NCBI GenBank assembly: GCA_031276355.1
Contig: JAISNC010000083.1
Span: 1 to 40,616 of the forward strand
From: Odoribacteraceae bacterium
GTDB taxonomy: Bacteria > Bacteroidota > Bacteroidia > Bacteroidales > Marinifilaceae
Direction of reading: 5' to 3'
DNA length: 40,616 bases
The notes under the pieces are model-generated. The model searched no databases and was not told the origin of the DNA. It saw nothing but the letters and a program-made list of their open reading frames with translations. Position 1 is the first letter of the stretch, and each line of letters opens with the position of its first letter. A program made the position numbers and the translations under genes. Positions 21,829 to 30,024 of the stretch are shown piece after piece.

Positions 21829-22203
21829 ATGGATAACGAGAACAAGAGAGAGATCAGGGACGCGGCCGGGGGCGTCGCGCGGGTGGTGACCGTGCACGAC
21901 GGGGGCGTGACGGGGGAGCAGGTGAAGGCGTGGAAGGGGGAGTACCGGAAGGTGCACGTGATCGAGGTGGAGGACGACGGGGAGCTGTTCGTCGGTTACT
22001 TCCGCCGGCCCTCGATGGAGACGCTGTCGGCGGTGACGCGGCTGTCGAAGGCCGACGAGGTGAAGGGGTCGGGGGTGTTGTTCGATAACTGCTGGCTGGG
22101 CGGTTCCCCGGTGATGAAGAGCGACGCGGTGGTGTACCTGGCGGCGCTCCGGCAGCTGGGCGCGATGCTGGAGGGGACCGTGAGCGCGCTAAAAAACGCG
22201 TAG
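21829..22203 (+). CDS. Tail assembly chaperone, short form (gpG-like of lambda)
   Basis: This is a 124-residue acidic protein between the tube and tape-measure genes. The core is VHVIEVEDDGELFVGYFRRPSMETLSAVTRL, then VLFDNCWLGGSPVMKS. It ends SALKNA, with a slippery sequence at its 3' end. Proteins at this position cover the tape measure during tail assembly. The longer product is made by -1 frameshifting. Confidence 0.8.
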   Translation: MDNENKREIRDAAGGVARVVTVHDGGVTGEQVKAWKGEYRKVHVIEVEDDGELFVGYFRRPSMETLSAVTRLSKADEVKGSGVLFDNCWLGGSPVMKSDAVVYLAALRQLGAMLEGTVSALKNA

Positions 22204-22415
22204 AGGCGTACCGCCTGGGGGGGGATGACGATGATCAGTACCTCGCCAAGGGGTGCGCCTTGATCCGGGCGAATTTCCACGTGGATCCGGGGACGCTGTC
22301 GCTGGACGAGTGGGCGCGGCTGTTTAACGAGGCGGCGTGGCTGGAGCGGAAGCGGGCGGGGTGGCTGGCCGGGGCGATCGCCGGCCTGCTGGCGCCGCTC
22401 AAGGGCGATCCTTGA
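21829..22415 (+). CDS. Tail assembly chaperone, -1 frameshift fusion (gpGT-like)
   Basis: Shifting by -1 at A-AAA-AAC (22191-22197) continues the chaperone for 72 codons to the TGA at 22413. The added part reads KRVEAYRLGGDDDDQYLAKG, then ALIRANFHVDPGTLSLDEW and ARLFNEAAWLERKRAGW. It looks like a normal helical protein and fills a stretch that has no start codon of its own. The product is about 195 residues. The arrangement matches the G/GT frameshift of lambda and of Mu. Confidence 0.8.
22191..22216 (+). promoter_or_regulatory. Programmed -1 frameshift signal: slippery heptamer plus hairpin
   Basis: The zero-frame reads CTA AAA AAC GCG TAG, so A-AAA-AAC (22191-22197) is a canonical slippery heptamer four codons before the stop. 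A hairpin AGGCG-TAC-CGCCT (22204-22216) starts six bases after it, within the usual spacer for -1 shifting. Confidence 0.85.
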
Positions 22416-22518
22416 AGATGCCGAGGCCGTAGCCGATGATCCAAACGCCCATGATGATGAGCCCGAGGAGGAGCGCGAAGCAAAAGATCTTGGCCAGGAT
22501 GTATAATATCACCGTCAT
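22399..22518 (-). CDS. Hidden 39-aa membrane protein, antisense
   Basis: On the minus strand a 39-codon frame starts at ATG 22516-22518 after acaatcaaatc, the usual leader type of this phage. It encodes an almost entirely hydrophobic peptide (VILYILAKIFCFALLLGLII, then WIIGYGLGIF) with a short basic tail, KDRP. It fills the gap between the frameshifted chaperone and the tape measure and overlaps the chaperone fusion end by 17 bases. A one-helix membrane protein of unknown function is proposed, possibly for superinfection exclusion. It was below the size usually annotated. Confidence 0.5.
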   Translation of the reverse strand: MTVILYILAKIFCFALLLGLIIMGVWIIGYGLGIFKDRP

Positions 22519-22555
22519 GATTTGATTGTTTTACACGGCAAAAATAGCGAAAAAG

Positions 22556-24694
22556 ATGAGCGACCAGACATTTACCTACACTTTTAACATTTTGGGGAAC
22601 GCGGGGCCGGTGCTGTCGAGCGTCACCACGTCGGTGACGGGGTTGACGGCTCGGCTGGCGAACACGGTGAACGTGTTCGGGAGCCTGGGCAAGGGCGCCA
22701 TCGTGTTCAACCAGGCGCAACAGGCCATACAAGGCGTGTCGTCGGCCGTCGAGGGGCTGTTCCGCGGCGGGGTGGCCCTGGACGCCTCGCTGGCCGACCT
22801 GTCGGCGATCACCGGGGAGACGGGCGCGGGGCTGAGGGCGATCGAGGGGTACGCGCGGGAGACGGCGAAAACGTTCGGCGGGACGGCGGCCCAGGGGGTG
22901 GAGGCGTACAAGCTGCTGTTGTCGCAGCTCTCGCCCGAGCTGGTGAAGGCCCCGGCGGCGCTGAAGTCGATGGGCGAGAACGTGGCGGTGTTGAGCAAGA
23001 CGATGGGGGGCGACATCACGGCGGCGGCCGAGGTGCTGACGACGGCGATGAACCAGTACGGGGTGTCGCTGGCCGACCCGACGCGGGCGAGCCAGGAGAT
23101 GGCGCGGATGATGAACGTGATGGCGGCGGCGGGCCGGGAGGGGTCGGCGGAGTTGCCGGCGATCCGGGTGGCGCTGGAGCAGGCGGGGATGGCGGCGAAG
23201 GCGGCGGGGGTGTCGTTCGAGGAGACGAACGCGGCGATCCAGGTGCTCGACAAGGCTGGCAAGAAGGGTTCGGAGGGCGGCGTGGCGTTGCGGAACGTGA
23301 TGGCGACGCTGGCGCGCGGGCGTTTCCTGCCGAAGGACGTGCTCGACGAGCTCGGGGCGGCGGGGGTGAACCTGGGTAGCTTGACGGATAAATCGAGGAC
23401 GCTGACCGAGCGGCTGCGGCCGTTGAAGGTGGTGCTGGAGGACACGGCGCTGTTCACGAAGTTGTTCGGGCGGGAGAACAGCAGCGCGGCGATGGCGCTG
23501 GTGCAGGATATCGACGAGGTGGGGCGGCTGACGGGGGCGATCCGGGGCACGAACACGGCGTTCGAGCAGGCGGGCATCGTGATGGAGAGTTATAACGAGC
23601 GGCTCTCGCGGGCCCGCGCCCGGATCGAGGACGCGAAGATCTCTCTTGTGAATTTCGCGGGCACCGCGGGCCTGTGGGTGCAGGTCATCGGCGAGAGCCT
23701 CGTGCCGGTGGCGCGGCTCATGCCGGTCTTGACGGCGTTGTGGGGAGGGATGAAGGCGATCGTGGCGTTGAACTGGGCGGGGGCGTGGACGGGGATCACG
23801 CGGGCGTGCATGATCGCCCGCGTCAGCCTGGCGTTCATGACCCGTGAACTGCGGGCCGGGCAGATGGCCTCGATCGGGTTCCTGGGTAACGTCACGCGGG
23901 CGACGGTGGGCGTGGCGCGCTTCGCGACGGCGGGGCTGTTTAGCGCCGTGAAGGGGGCCGGGGCGTTCGTGCTGTCGTTGGTGACGGGCGGGGCCGCGTC
24001 GGCGACCTTCGCGGGGGTGGCGTCCGCGTCGTTCGCGGCGTTCCGGCTCGCCGCGGTGTCGGCGTGCCGGGCGGTTTCGATCGCGATCGCGAGCGTGCCG
24101 ATCGTGGGGTGGGTGGCGGCGGGGATCGCGGCGCTGGCGGCCCTGGGGGTTTACTTCTGGAACACGTCGGTGACGTTCCGGGCGGTGCTTCACGGCCTCG
24201 GGGCGGCGTTCGTCGCGACGTTCGAGGGTATATGGGAGATGGCCAAGTCGGTGTTCGGCTCGATCGGCGAGTTGATCGTCGCGGCGTTCTCGCTGGACGG
24301 GGACGGTATCCGGGAGGCGGTGGCCCGGCTGACGGGGGGATTCTCGGGGCTCGGTAGCGCCATCGGCAGGGCGTTCAACGAGGCTTACGAGGGGGAGATG
24401 GCCCGGGGCAAGGCGGAAGGGGCGGCGCGGGATGACGCGCCCGGTGAAGAGGGCGCGCCGGGGCTCGTTGCCGGGGGTGACGCCGGCGGCGGGTCGATCG
24501 CGGCCGGGCTGGCGGGGATCGGCGGCGCGGGCGACGCGGTCGACCGGGTGAAGAACGTCCACGTGGTGATCGAGAAGCTGGTCGACCGGTTCGAGATCCA
24601 CACGACGAACCTGCGGGAGGACGCCAGCAGGGTGAAGGAGCTGGTGGCGGAAGCGCTGGCGGGCGCGGTGAACGACGTTAATTACGTGATGTGA
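22556..24694 (+). CDS. Tail tape measure protein
   Basis: This 712-residue protein sets tail length and is ejected ahead of the DNA. The N-terminal half is Ala/Gly-rich and helical. It has ADLSAITGETGAGLRAIEGYARETAKTFGG and VLTTAMNQYGVSLADPTRASQEM, the pattern of the phage tail tape-measure core. The second half has several hydrophobic stretches (ITRACMIARVSLAFM, then AGAFVLSLVTGGAASATFAGV and IASVPIVGWVAAGIAALAAL) that can enter the host membrane. The start ATG at 22556 was preferred over an upstream TTG at 22526. Confidence 0.92.
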   Translation: MSDQTFTYTFNILGNAGPVLSSVTTSVTGLTARLANTVNVFGSLGKGAIVFNQAQQAIQGVSSAVEGLFRGGVALDASLADLSAITGETGAGLRAIEGYARETAKTFGGTAAQGVEAYKLLLSQLSPELVKAPAALKSMGENVAVLSKTMGGDITAAAEVLTTAMNQYGVSLADPTRASQEMARMMNVMAAAGREGSAELPAIRVALEQAGMAAKAAGVSFEETNAAIQVLDKAGKKGSEGGVALRNVMATLARGRFLPKDVLDELGAAGVNLGSLTDKSRTLTERLRPLKVVLEDTALFTKLFGRENSSAAMALVQDIDEVGRLTGAIRGTNTAFEQAGIVMESYNERLSRARARIEDAKISLVNFAGTAGLWVQVIGESLVPVARLMPVLTALWGGMKAIVALNWAGAWTGITRACMIARVSLAFMTRELRAGQMASIGFLGNVTRATVGVARFATAGLFSAVKGAGAFVLSLVTGGAASATFAGVASASFAAFRLAAVSACRAVSIAIASVPIVGWVAAGIAALAALGVYFWNTSVTFRAVLHGLGAAFVATFEGIWEMAKSVFGSIGELIVAAFSLDGDGIREAVARLTGGFSGLGSAIGRAFNEAYEGEMARGKAEGAARDDAPGEEGAPGLVAGGDAGGGSIAAGLAGIGGAGDAVDRVKNVHVVIEKLVDRFEIHTTNLREDASRVKELVAEALAGAVNDVNYVM

Positions 24695-25305
24695 TGGCCC
24701 TGTCTCCCGTTAGTTACCAGTTCATCGCCGCGGGGGCGGCGCGGCAGGCCCGCGTGTCGCTGGCGTGGCTGCGGCCGGCACGGGTGAACGTGGATCCCTC
24801 GCGGGAGGGTCACGGGGGCGCGCCGGCGACGGTGGAGCTGGCCGTGCCGATCACCGACCGGTCGTACTGGGAGGGTCGCCACGCGCTGACGGAGCTCGCG
24901 TTGCGCAAGGAGGACGGCGAGACGCTGGTGATCAACGACGCGGTGGTGAGCGTCACCCGCGAGAAGCGGGTCGTCCGCACGGCGCTCGTCGGCCTGGATG
25001 GGACGATCAAGGAGTATGTATCCAACGGCGATCACGAGGTCAGCATCGCGATCGGGATCGTGGCGGTGGACGCGGGAGGGCGGATCACGGACGAGTACCC
25101 GGAGGAGGGTATCCGGGAGGTCAAGAAGTTCCTGGACGAGAACCGGGCGATCGAGGCGTCGAGCGTGTTCCTGTCGATCTTCGGGATCGAGCGGCTCGTG
25201 GTCACGCGGTTCTCGCTGGTGCAGTCCACCGGCTCGAACCGGCAGACGATCGAGGTACGCGCGCTGTCGGACGAGGATTATGTCATCAAGAGCACGGGTT
25301 ATTAA
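24694..25305 (+). CDS. Tail/baseplate protein, DUF6046-like
   Basis: This 203-residue protein overlaps the tape-measure stop (TGATG). It is beta-rich with ITDRSYWEGRHALTELALRKEDGETLVINDAVV and EGIREVKKFLDENRAIEASSVFLSIFGIERLVVTRF. The layout resembles the tail proteins of Bacteroides phages annotated as DUF6046, placed like a DNA-circulation or baseplate-hub-associated protein. The exact role is not known. Confidence 0.6.
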   Translation: MALSPVSYQFIAAGAARQARVSLAWLRPARVNVDPSREGHGGAPATVELAVPITDRSYWEGRHALTELALRKEDGETLVINDAVVSVTREKRVVRTALVGLDGTIKEYVSNGDHEVSIAIGIVAVDAGGRITDEYPEEGIREVKKFLDENRAIEASSVFLSIFGIERLVVTRFSLVQSTGSNRQTIEVRALSDEDYVIKSTGY

Positions 25306-25330
25306 TCACGAATCGAAAGGGGGTCAAGCG

Positions 25331-26290
25331 ATGTTCAGGTTAACGGCAAGGATAGAGATCAAGGGGACGCGAACGTGGGTGTTCGACCGGGTGGCCTCGG
25401 TGGAGATCACGCGGGACATCGACACGTTGACGGACACGTGCGTGCTGGCGCTGCCGAAAAAAGTTACCTGGCAGGGCGAGGCCTTGAACCCGCTCCGGCG
25501 GGGCGACGAGGTGACGGCGTGGCTGGGTTACGACGACGAGCTGGAGCTGGCGTTCCGGGGCCACGTGACGACGATCGGGCTGAAGGCGCCGGTGACGATC
25601 GCGTGCGAGGATTACATGTATCAACTCAAGTCGCGCCCGGCGCGGAAGCTGGCGTACGCGAACGCGACGCTCGGGCGGTTGCTCGAGGATCAGCGGCTGG
25701 GGATCCGGCACCGGGTGTTCGGCGAGCAGGCGATCGGCCCGTACCGCGTCACGGCGGACACGGCGAGCGGGCTGCTGGGCGACCTGAAGGATCACGGCGG
25801 GATCCGGTCGTTCATCCTCCTCGAGGAGGGGGAGCCGGTGTTGTATTGCGGCGCGCTGTTCGAGCGCGCCGTCACGCGGAAACAGGTGTTCGCGACCGGC
25901 GTGAACATCATCGACGACACGCGGCTGGAGGTGCAGGACGCGGCCGACGTGAAGATCAAGGTGAGGGCGATCTCGCTGATGCCCGACAACACGCGCGTCA
26001 AGGTCGAGGCGGGCGACGCGGACGGCCAGGCGCGGACGTTGCACGCGTTCAACAAGAACGAGCGGGAGCTAAGGGCGTGGGCCGAGCAGGAGTTGAAGCG
26101 GTTGAAGCGCGACGGGCTGACGGGCTCGTTCACGACGTTCGGCGGCTCGCTGGTCGATAAGCTCGACAACGTCGGGATCAAGATCGACGGGCGGCGGCGG
26201 GGGGTCTACCAGGTGCAGAAGAACGTGATCAGGTTCTCGCCGGAAGGGTTCCGGCAGGAGATAACGATCGGGGGGAGGGTGGCCGAATGA
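25331..26290 (+). CDS. Baseplate hub protein (Mu gpP/T4 gp27-like)
   Basis: This is a 319-residue protein. The beta-rich start (FRLTARIEIKGTRTWVFDRVASVEITRDIDTLTDTCVLALPK) is followed by domains typical of tail hub proteins, RGDEVTAWLGYDDELELAFRGHVTTIG and ACEDYMYQLKSRP. It ends GVYQVQKNVIRFSPEGFRQEITIGG. It would connect the tube to the spike. The ATG at 25331 is preferred over the long upstream frame, which shadows the DUF6046-like gene. Confidence 0.75.
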   Translation: MFRLTARIEIKGTRTWVFDRVASVEITRDIDTLTDTCVLALPKKVTWQGEALNPLRRGDEVTAWLGYDDELELAFRGHVTTIGLKAPVTIACEDYMYQLKSRPARKLAYANATLGRLLEDQRLGIRHRVFGEQAIGPYRVTADTASGLLGDLKDHGGIRSFILLEEGEPVLYCGALFERAVTRKQVFATGVNIIDDTRLEVQDAADVKIKVRAISLMPDNTRVKVEAGDADGQARTLHAFNKNERELRAWAEQELKRLKRDGLTGSFTTFGGSLVDKLDNVGIKIDGRRRGVYQVQKNVIRFSPEGFRQEITIGGRVAE

Positions 26291-26835
26291 CGATCCAGGA
26301 GGCGATACGGCGGATGGCGACGGCGGGCGCGGAGTTGTACTGCAAGGCGTGCACCGTGGACGCGGTGAACGAGGCGGCGCGGACGGTGGATTGCTCGCCG
26401 CTCGACGAGGGGGCACCGCTCGTGGGCGTGAAGTTGCAGGCGAACCAGGGGGGCGAGGAGGGCGTGGTGCTGTTCCCGGCCGTCGGCAGCCACGTGGTGG
26501 TGTCGTTCATCGCCCCGGCGGTGGCGGTGGTGATCTTGGCCGAACGGGTCGACGCGATCGTCTTGAAGGTCGGCGGCACCACGGCGCGGGTCACGGGCGA
26601 GGGGGTGGAGTGGAACGGCGGGGGGCTCGGCGGGCTGGTGGTCGCGGGGAAGGTGGCCGAGAGGCTTAACGCGCTGGAGCAAGAGGTGAACGCCTTGAAG
26701 GCGGTGCTGGCGGCGTGGGCGCCGGTGGCGCAGGACGGGGGGGCCTCGCTGAAGGCCGCCGCGGCGACGTGGGCGGGATCGCCGCTCGCGCCGACGACCG
26801 CGGCGGGGATATCGAACGATAAAATTAAACAGTGA
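26287..26835 (+). CDS. Baseplate spike protein (Mu gp45/gpV-like)
   Basis: This 182-residue protein overlaps the hub gene by ATGA. An OB-fold-like N-terminal part (CKACTVDAVNEAARTVDCSPLD) is followed by GVVLFPAVGSHVVVSFIAP, common to gpV-like spikes, and a Gly-rich repeat region with an alpha-helical end (RLNALEQEVNALKAVLAAW). It likely forms the membrane-piercing spike trimer. Confidence 0.7.
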   Translation: MTIQEAIRRMATAGAELYCKACTVDAVNEAARTVDCSPLDEGAPLVGVKLQANQGGEEGVVLFPAVGSHVVVSFIAPAVAVVILAERVDAIVLKVGGTTARVTGEGVEWNGGGLGGLVVAGKVAERLNALEQEVNALKAVLAAWAPVAQDGGASLKAAAATWAGSPLAPTTAAGISNDKIKQ

Positions 26836-27116
26836 TGACGATGGTAGGCATGTTATTGGACGAGGAGACGGGCGACTTGCGGGTCGAGGGGGGCGGGCTG
26901 GTGGTCGGTGACGCGACCGGGCAGGTGACGCGGCACGTGCTGCTGGCGTCGCCGGGCGAGTTCAAGGAGCACCCGCTCGTGGGGGCGGGGATATACAAGC
27001 TGGCGAACGGGCAGGCTGGCCCGTTCTGGGGCGCGGAGGCGCGGCAGATGCTGCGGGCGTGCGGCGTGCCGGCGACGCGGGTGACGGTGAAGGGTAACCT
27101 GGTGACGGTGGAATGA
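26835..27116 (+). CDS. Baseplate wedge protein (gp46/gpW/gp25-like)
   Basis: This 93-residue protein has LDEETGDLRVEGGGLVVGDATGQVTRHVLLASPGEFKEHPLVGAGIYKLANG. This pattern fits the small gp25/gpW-type wedge proteins before the J-like protein. The start ATG at 26835 overlaps the stop of the spike gene; an in-frame GTG lies three bases upstream. Confidence 0.7.
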   Translation: MTMVGMLLDEETGDLRVEGGGLVVGDATGQVTRHVLLASPGEFKEHPLVGAGIYKLANGQAGPFWGAEARQMLRACGVPATRVTVKGNLVTVE

Positions 27117-27403
27117 AGGTGAGGGTGCTTGACCGGCAGAGCGTGCTCGACATCGCGTTGCAGGCGGGCGGCGGCCTGGAGGCGGCCCTCGAGCTGGCGT
27201 GGGAGAACGACGTGTCGATCTCGGGGGAGCTCGCCGCGGGGGCGGAACTCGAGACGACGGGCGTGGTGGACGCGGCGGTGGCGGGCCGTTACGCGGCGCG
27301 GGGGATTCGCCCGGCCACCGCCCTGTCGCCGGGGGAGCCGGGGGCGGCCCCGGCGGGGGGGATCGGGTACATGGCGATCGGTATTGATTTTATAATTAGT
27401 TAA
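27113..27403 (+). CDS. Small baseplate-associated protein
   Basis: This 96-residue protein sits between the wedge and J-like genes. The first half (VRVLDRQSVLDIALQAGGGLEAALELAWEND) resembles small LysM-like tail proteins that follow the tube or hub in contractile phages. The second half is Gly/Pro-rich and ends IGYMAIGIDFIIS. Function is inferred from the position only. Confidence 0.6.
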   Translation: MKVRVLDRQSVLDIALQAGGGLEAALELAWENDVSISGELAAGAELETTGVVDAAVAGRYAARGIRPATALSPGEPGAAPAGGIGYMAIGIDFIIS

Positions 27404-27405
27404 TC

Positions 27406-28251
27406 ATGGCAAGGACGATAGAAGAGATCAAGGAGAGTATCGCCGGCGAGTTCACGCGGGACGAGAACGTGGCGCTGGCTTACGGCTTCACGCCGGGGGA
27501 GGATTTCGCGGCGCGTTTCAGCAAGGTGTCGGTGGAGAGCGTGCTGTTTCACGTTTTCGCGGTGGCGGCGTGGGTGCTGGAGAAGTTGTTCGACAAGCAC
27601 CGGCAGGAGGTGAACGACCGCGTGGAGGAGATGGTGCCGCACCGCCCGCGGTGGTACCGGGACAAGACGCTGGCGTTCATGGACGGCAAGGCGTTGATCC
27701 CGGACACGGACCGGTACGACACGACCGGCGCGAGCGACGCGGAGATCGCCGCGGCGCGGGTGGTGAAGCACGCGGTGGCGGTGGAGAACCCGGAGGCGTC
27801 GATCCTGACGATCAAGGTGGCCGGGGAGAGCGCCGGGGAGCGGTGCCCGCTTGACGCGGGGGCGGCGGGGCGGCTCGCGGCTTACCTGGCGGAGATCAAG
27901 GACGCGGGCGTGCGGGTGAACCTGGTGAACCTGGCGCCGGACACGTTCAACTGCGAGGTGGACGTGTACCACGACCCGCTGCTGCTGCCGGAAGGGGTGG
28001 AGGCGGCGTGCCGGGCGGCGATCCGGGCGCACGTGGAGAACCTGCCGTTCAACGGCGAGTACACGAACATGGCGCTGGTGGACGCGTTGCAGCGGGTGGA
28101 GGGGGCCTCGATCGTCGAGTTCCGCGGGGCGAGCACGTCGGCGGCCGGCGAGAGCGTCACGACGCCGGTCAACGGGCGACACGTGCCGGCGGCGGGTTAT
28201 TTCGTCACCGGGCAGGTAACGATCAACATGATCCCCCATGAGCAGGCATGA
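27406..28251 (+). CDS. Baseplate J-like wedge protein (Mu gp47-like)
   Basis: This 281-residue protein has an N-terminal helical part (TIEEIKESIAGEFTRDEN, KVSVESVLFHVFAVAAWVLEKLFDKHRQEV) followed by J-type repeats: SILTIKVAGE, AGRLAAYLAEIKDAGVRVNLVNLAPDTFNCEVDVYHDPLLLPEGVEAACRAAIRAHVENLPFNGEYTNMALVDAL. The family forms the baseplate wedge ring. It overlaps the next gene by 14 bases. Confidence 0.8.
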   Translation: MARTIEEIKESIAGEFTRDENVALAYGFTPGEDFAARFSKVSVESVLFHVFAVAAWVLEKLFDKHRQEVNDRVEEMVPHRPRWYRDKTLAFMDGKALIPDTDRYDTTGASDAEIAAARVVKHAVAVENPEASILTIKVAGESAGERCPLDAGAAGRLAAYLAEIKDAGVRVNLVNLAPDTFNCEVDVYHDPLLLPEGVEAACRAAIRAHVENLPFNGEYTNMALVDALQRVEGASIVEFRGASTSAAGESVTTPVNGRHVPAAGYFVTGQVTINMIPHEQA

Positions 28252-28729
28252 GGTGAATTTCGGGCGGCTGGCGTTGCTGCTGTTGCCGACGTTCTGGCGG
28301 CGGCCGTTGCTGGCGGCCCTCGCCCGGGCGGCGACGCGACCGGCGGGCGACCTGCACGCGCGCTTCACCGGTTTCCGGCGGGAGGTCGACCGGCGGCTCT
28401 CCCGCGACGGGCAGGCGTGCTACCTCCGGGCGGCGCTCAACGACCGGTTTGACCCGGTCGAGCGGCGGATCCGGCTGTCGGAACCGGGCGTTGTCGCGCC
28501 GGCCGTGTTCCTTCACGAGCGCGGCGAGGAGCGGTCGCTCTTGCTGGCCGGCCGGGGCGGCGACGCGGTGACGGTGGTGAACCGCCGGGGGTTCGGCGGG
28601 ATCAACGGCGTCGATTTCTGGGTGAACGTGCCGCTGGAGCTCGCCGGGGAGACGGCCAGGATCCGGGCGGTGGCGGCGACGTATAAACTGGCATCTAAAC
28701 GTTTTTCAATTAATTATATTAGCTCATGA
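28238..28729 (+). CDS. Tail/baseplate protein (Mu gp48-like position)
   Basis: This 163-residue protein follows the J-like gene, the position of gpI/gp48-type proteins that link the wedges to the fibres. The N-terminal half is basic and helical (NFGRLALLLLPTFWRRPLLAALARAA). The C-terminal half is strand-rich (GGINGVDFWVNVPLELAGETARIRAVAATYKLA). The family is not firmly recognised. Confidence 0.55.
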   Translation: MSRHEVNFGRLALLLLPTFWRRPLLAALARAATRPAGDLHARFTGFRREVDRRLSRDGQACYLRAALNDRFDPVERRIRLSEPGVVAPAVFLHERGEERSLLLAGRGGDAVTVVNRRGFGGINGVDFWVNVPLELAGETARIRAVAATYKLASKRFSINYISS

Positions 28730-29706
28730 AACAGACAATCGGCCGGTTCTTGTTGCAACCGGACAAGAATTTCCCGGTGGACTGCGAGACGCTCGACGCG
28801 CTGCAGTCGAACATCGCCGTCGTGCAGGTGCTGGGCAACATCGTCGGCGACAAGGCGATCCTGCGCGGGTGCGCGCTCGAGCAAAACGGCACGTGGCGCG
28901 CGCCCGGCCACGTGTTCTTGCGCACGGCGGATTACCCGGGCGGGGAGGTGATCTACTGGGAGGGGGGTAACATCTCCGGGGGGATGTACCTCAGGCAGGA
29001 GACGGTGGCGGTGACGGCCCAGGGGTACGCGTTCCCGGCGGCGTATACCGTTCGCTCGCTGGCCCCGGGCATCGGCGCGGAGAACTACGACTGGGCCGAT
29101 TTCCACGCGTTCAAGACCCCGGCGGAACTCGCCGCGCGGGACGCGGAGCAGGAGGCGGCGATCGCGCTGCTGGCCCCGCCGCCGCTCGGGATCGTGCAGT
29201 TGTGGGCCGGGGCGAGCGTCCCGGCGGGGTACGCCCTCTGCGAGGGGCAGCAGCTGAAGATCGAGGACTACCCGGCGCTCTACGCGGCGATCGGCACGAC
29301 GTTCAACAACGCGATCAGCCACGCGGGCACGGCGTACACGACGACGGCGGGGTATTTCCGGTTGCCGGACCTGCGCGGGCGGTTCGTCGTCGGGTATAGC
29401 CCGGTCGACAACGAGTACAACGCCGCCGGGAAGGCCGGCGGCGAGAAGAAGCACGCGTTGACGGCCGACGAGATGCCCTCGCACGCGCACCAGGTGAAGG
29501 ACTACTATTACACCGAGAACCTGAACGAGGCGGGACGCGACGGGAGCGATTATTTCGCCGAGGGCGGGCTCGGCTCCGGGGATCACGACCGGGACAATCA
29601 TTACTTGTATTACCAGCGCCACGACACGGCGACGCGCGGCGGGGACGTGCCCCACGAGAACCGCCCGCCGTATTACGCGCTGGCCTATATCACGCGAACG
29701 AGTTAA
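28726..29706 (+). CDS. Tail fibre protein with C-terminal collar domain
   Basis: This is a 326-residue protein. The N-terminal part (about 1-140) is probably for attachment to the baseplate. The C-terminal part from about residue 160 is a phage tail-collar domain: PLGIVQLWAGASVPAGYALCEGQQLKIEDYPALYAAIGTTF, then YFRLPDLRGRFVVGYSP and later DEMPSHAHQVKDYYY. These domains form the receptor-contact or stabilising tip. The ATG overlaps the previous stop. Confidence 0.85.
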   Translation: MKQTIGRFLLQPDKNFPVDCETLDALQSNIAVVQVLGNIVGDKAILRGCALEQNGTWRAPGHVFLRTADYPGGEVIYWEGGNISGGMYLRQETVAVTAQGYAFPAAYTVRSLAPGIGAENYDWADFHAFKTPAELAARDAEQEAAIALLAPPPLGIVQLWAGASVPAGYALCEGQQLKIEDYPALYAAIGTTFNNAISHAGTAYTTTAGYFRLPDLRGRFVVGYSPVDNEYNAAGKAGGEKKHALTADEMPSHAHQVKDYYYTENLNEAGRDGSDYFAEGGLGSGDHDRDNHYLYYQRHDTATRGGDVPHENRPPYYALAYITRTS

Positions 29707-29718
29707 AAACGAGGAGGA

Positions 29719-30024
29719 ATGGCAACGAGAACGATACTGAAGTCATGGTTCACCCGGGGGGCGTACCCGCGGGCCGAACAGTTCGCCGGCTGGATCGACA
29801 GTTACTGGCACAAGGAGGAGGACACGATACCGGTGGCCGCGGTCGAGGGGCTCCCGGGGCTGCTCAACGGCAAGTACGCGGCGAGCGACGGCGAGCTGCT
29901 GGCGGCCGCCCAGGGGCAACTGGCCGAGGGCCTCGCGGCGCTGGTGCTGCAGGCGAACGACCTGGACGCCCGGGTGGGCGATATAAAGGAGGTGCTGGAC
30001 GAGATTAACGGGGAGGAGATATGA
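29719..30024 (+). CDS. Small fibre-associated protein
   Basis: This 101-residue protein begins TILKSWFTRGAYPRAEQFAGWIDSYWHKEEDTIPVAAVEGLPGLL. This short module is common in Bacteroides phage and prophage tail fibre regions, where it can also sit at the N-terminus of larger fibres. The C-terminal half is a coiled coil. A good Shine-Dalgarno sequence (gaggagg) precedes the start, as for the protease. It overlaps the LRR fibre gene by 4 bases. Confidence 0.65.
   Translation: MATRTILKSWFTRGAYPRAEQFAGWIDSYWHKEEDTIPVAAVEGLPGLLNGKYAASDGELLAAAQGQLAEGLAALVLQANDLDARVGDIKEVLDEINGEEI

Noticed and set aside
22235-24601. 788-codon minus-strand reading frame
   Set aside because: It is an antisense shadow of the tape measure gene with a low-complexity Arg/His composition.
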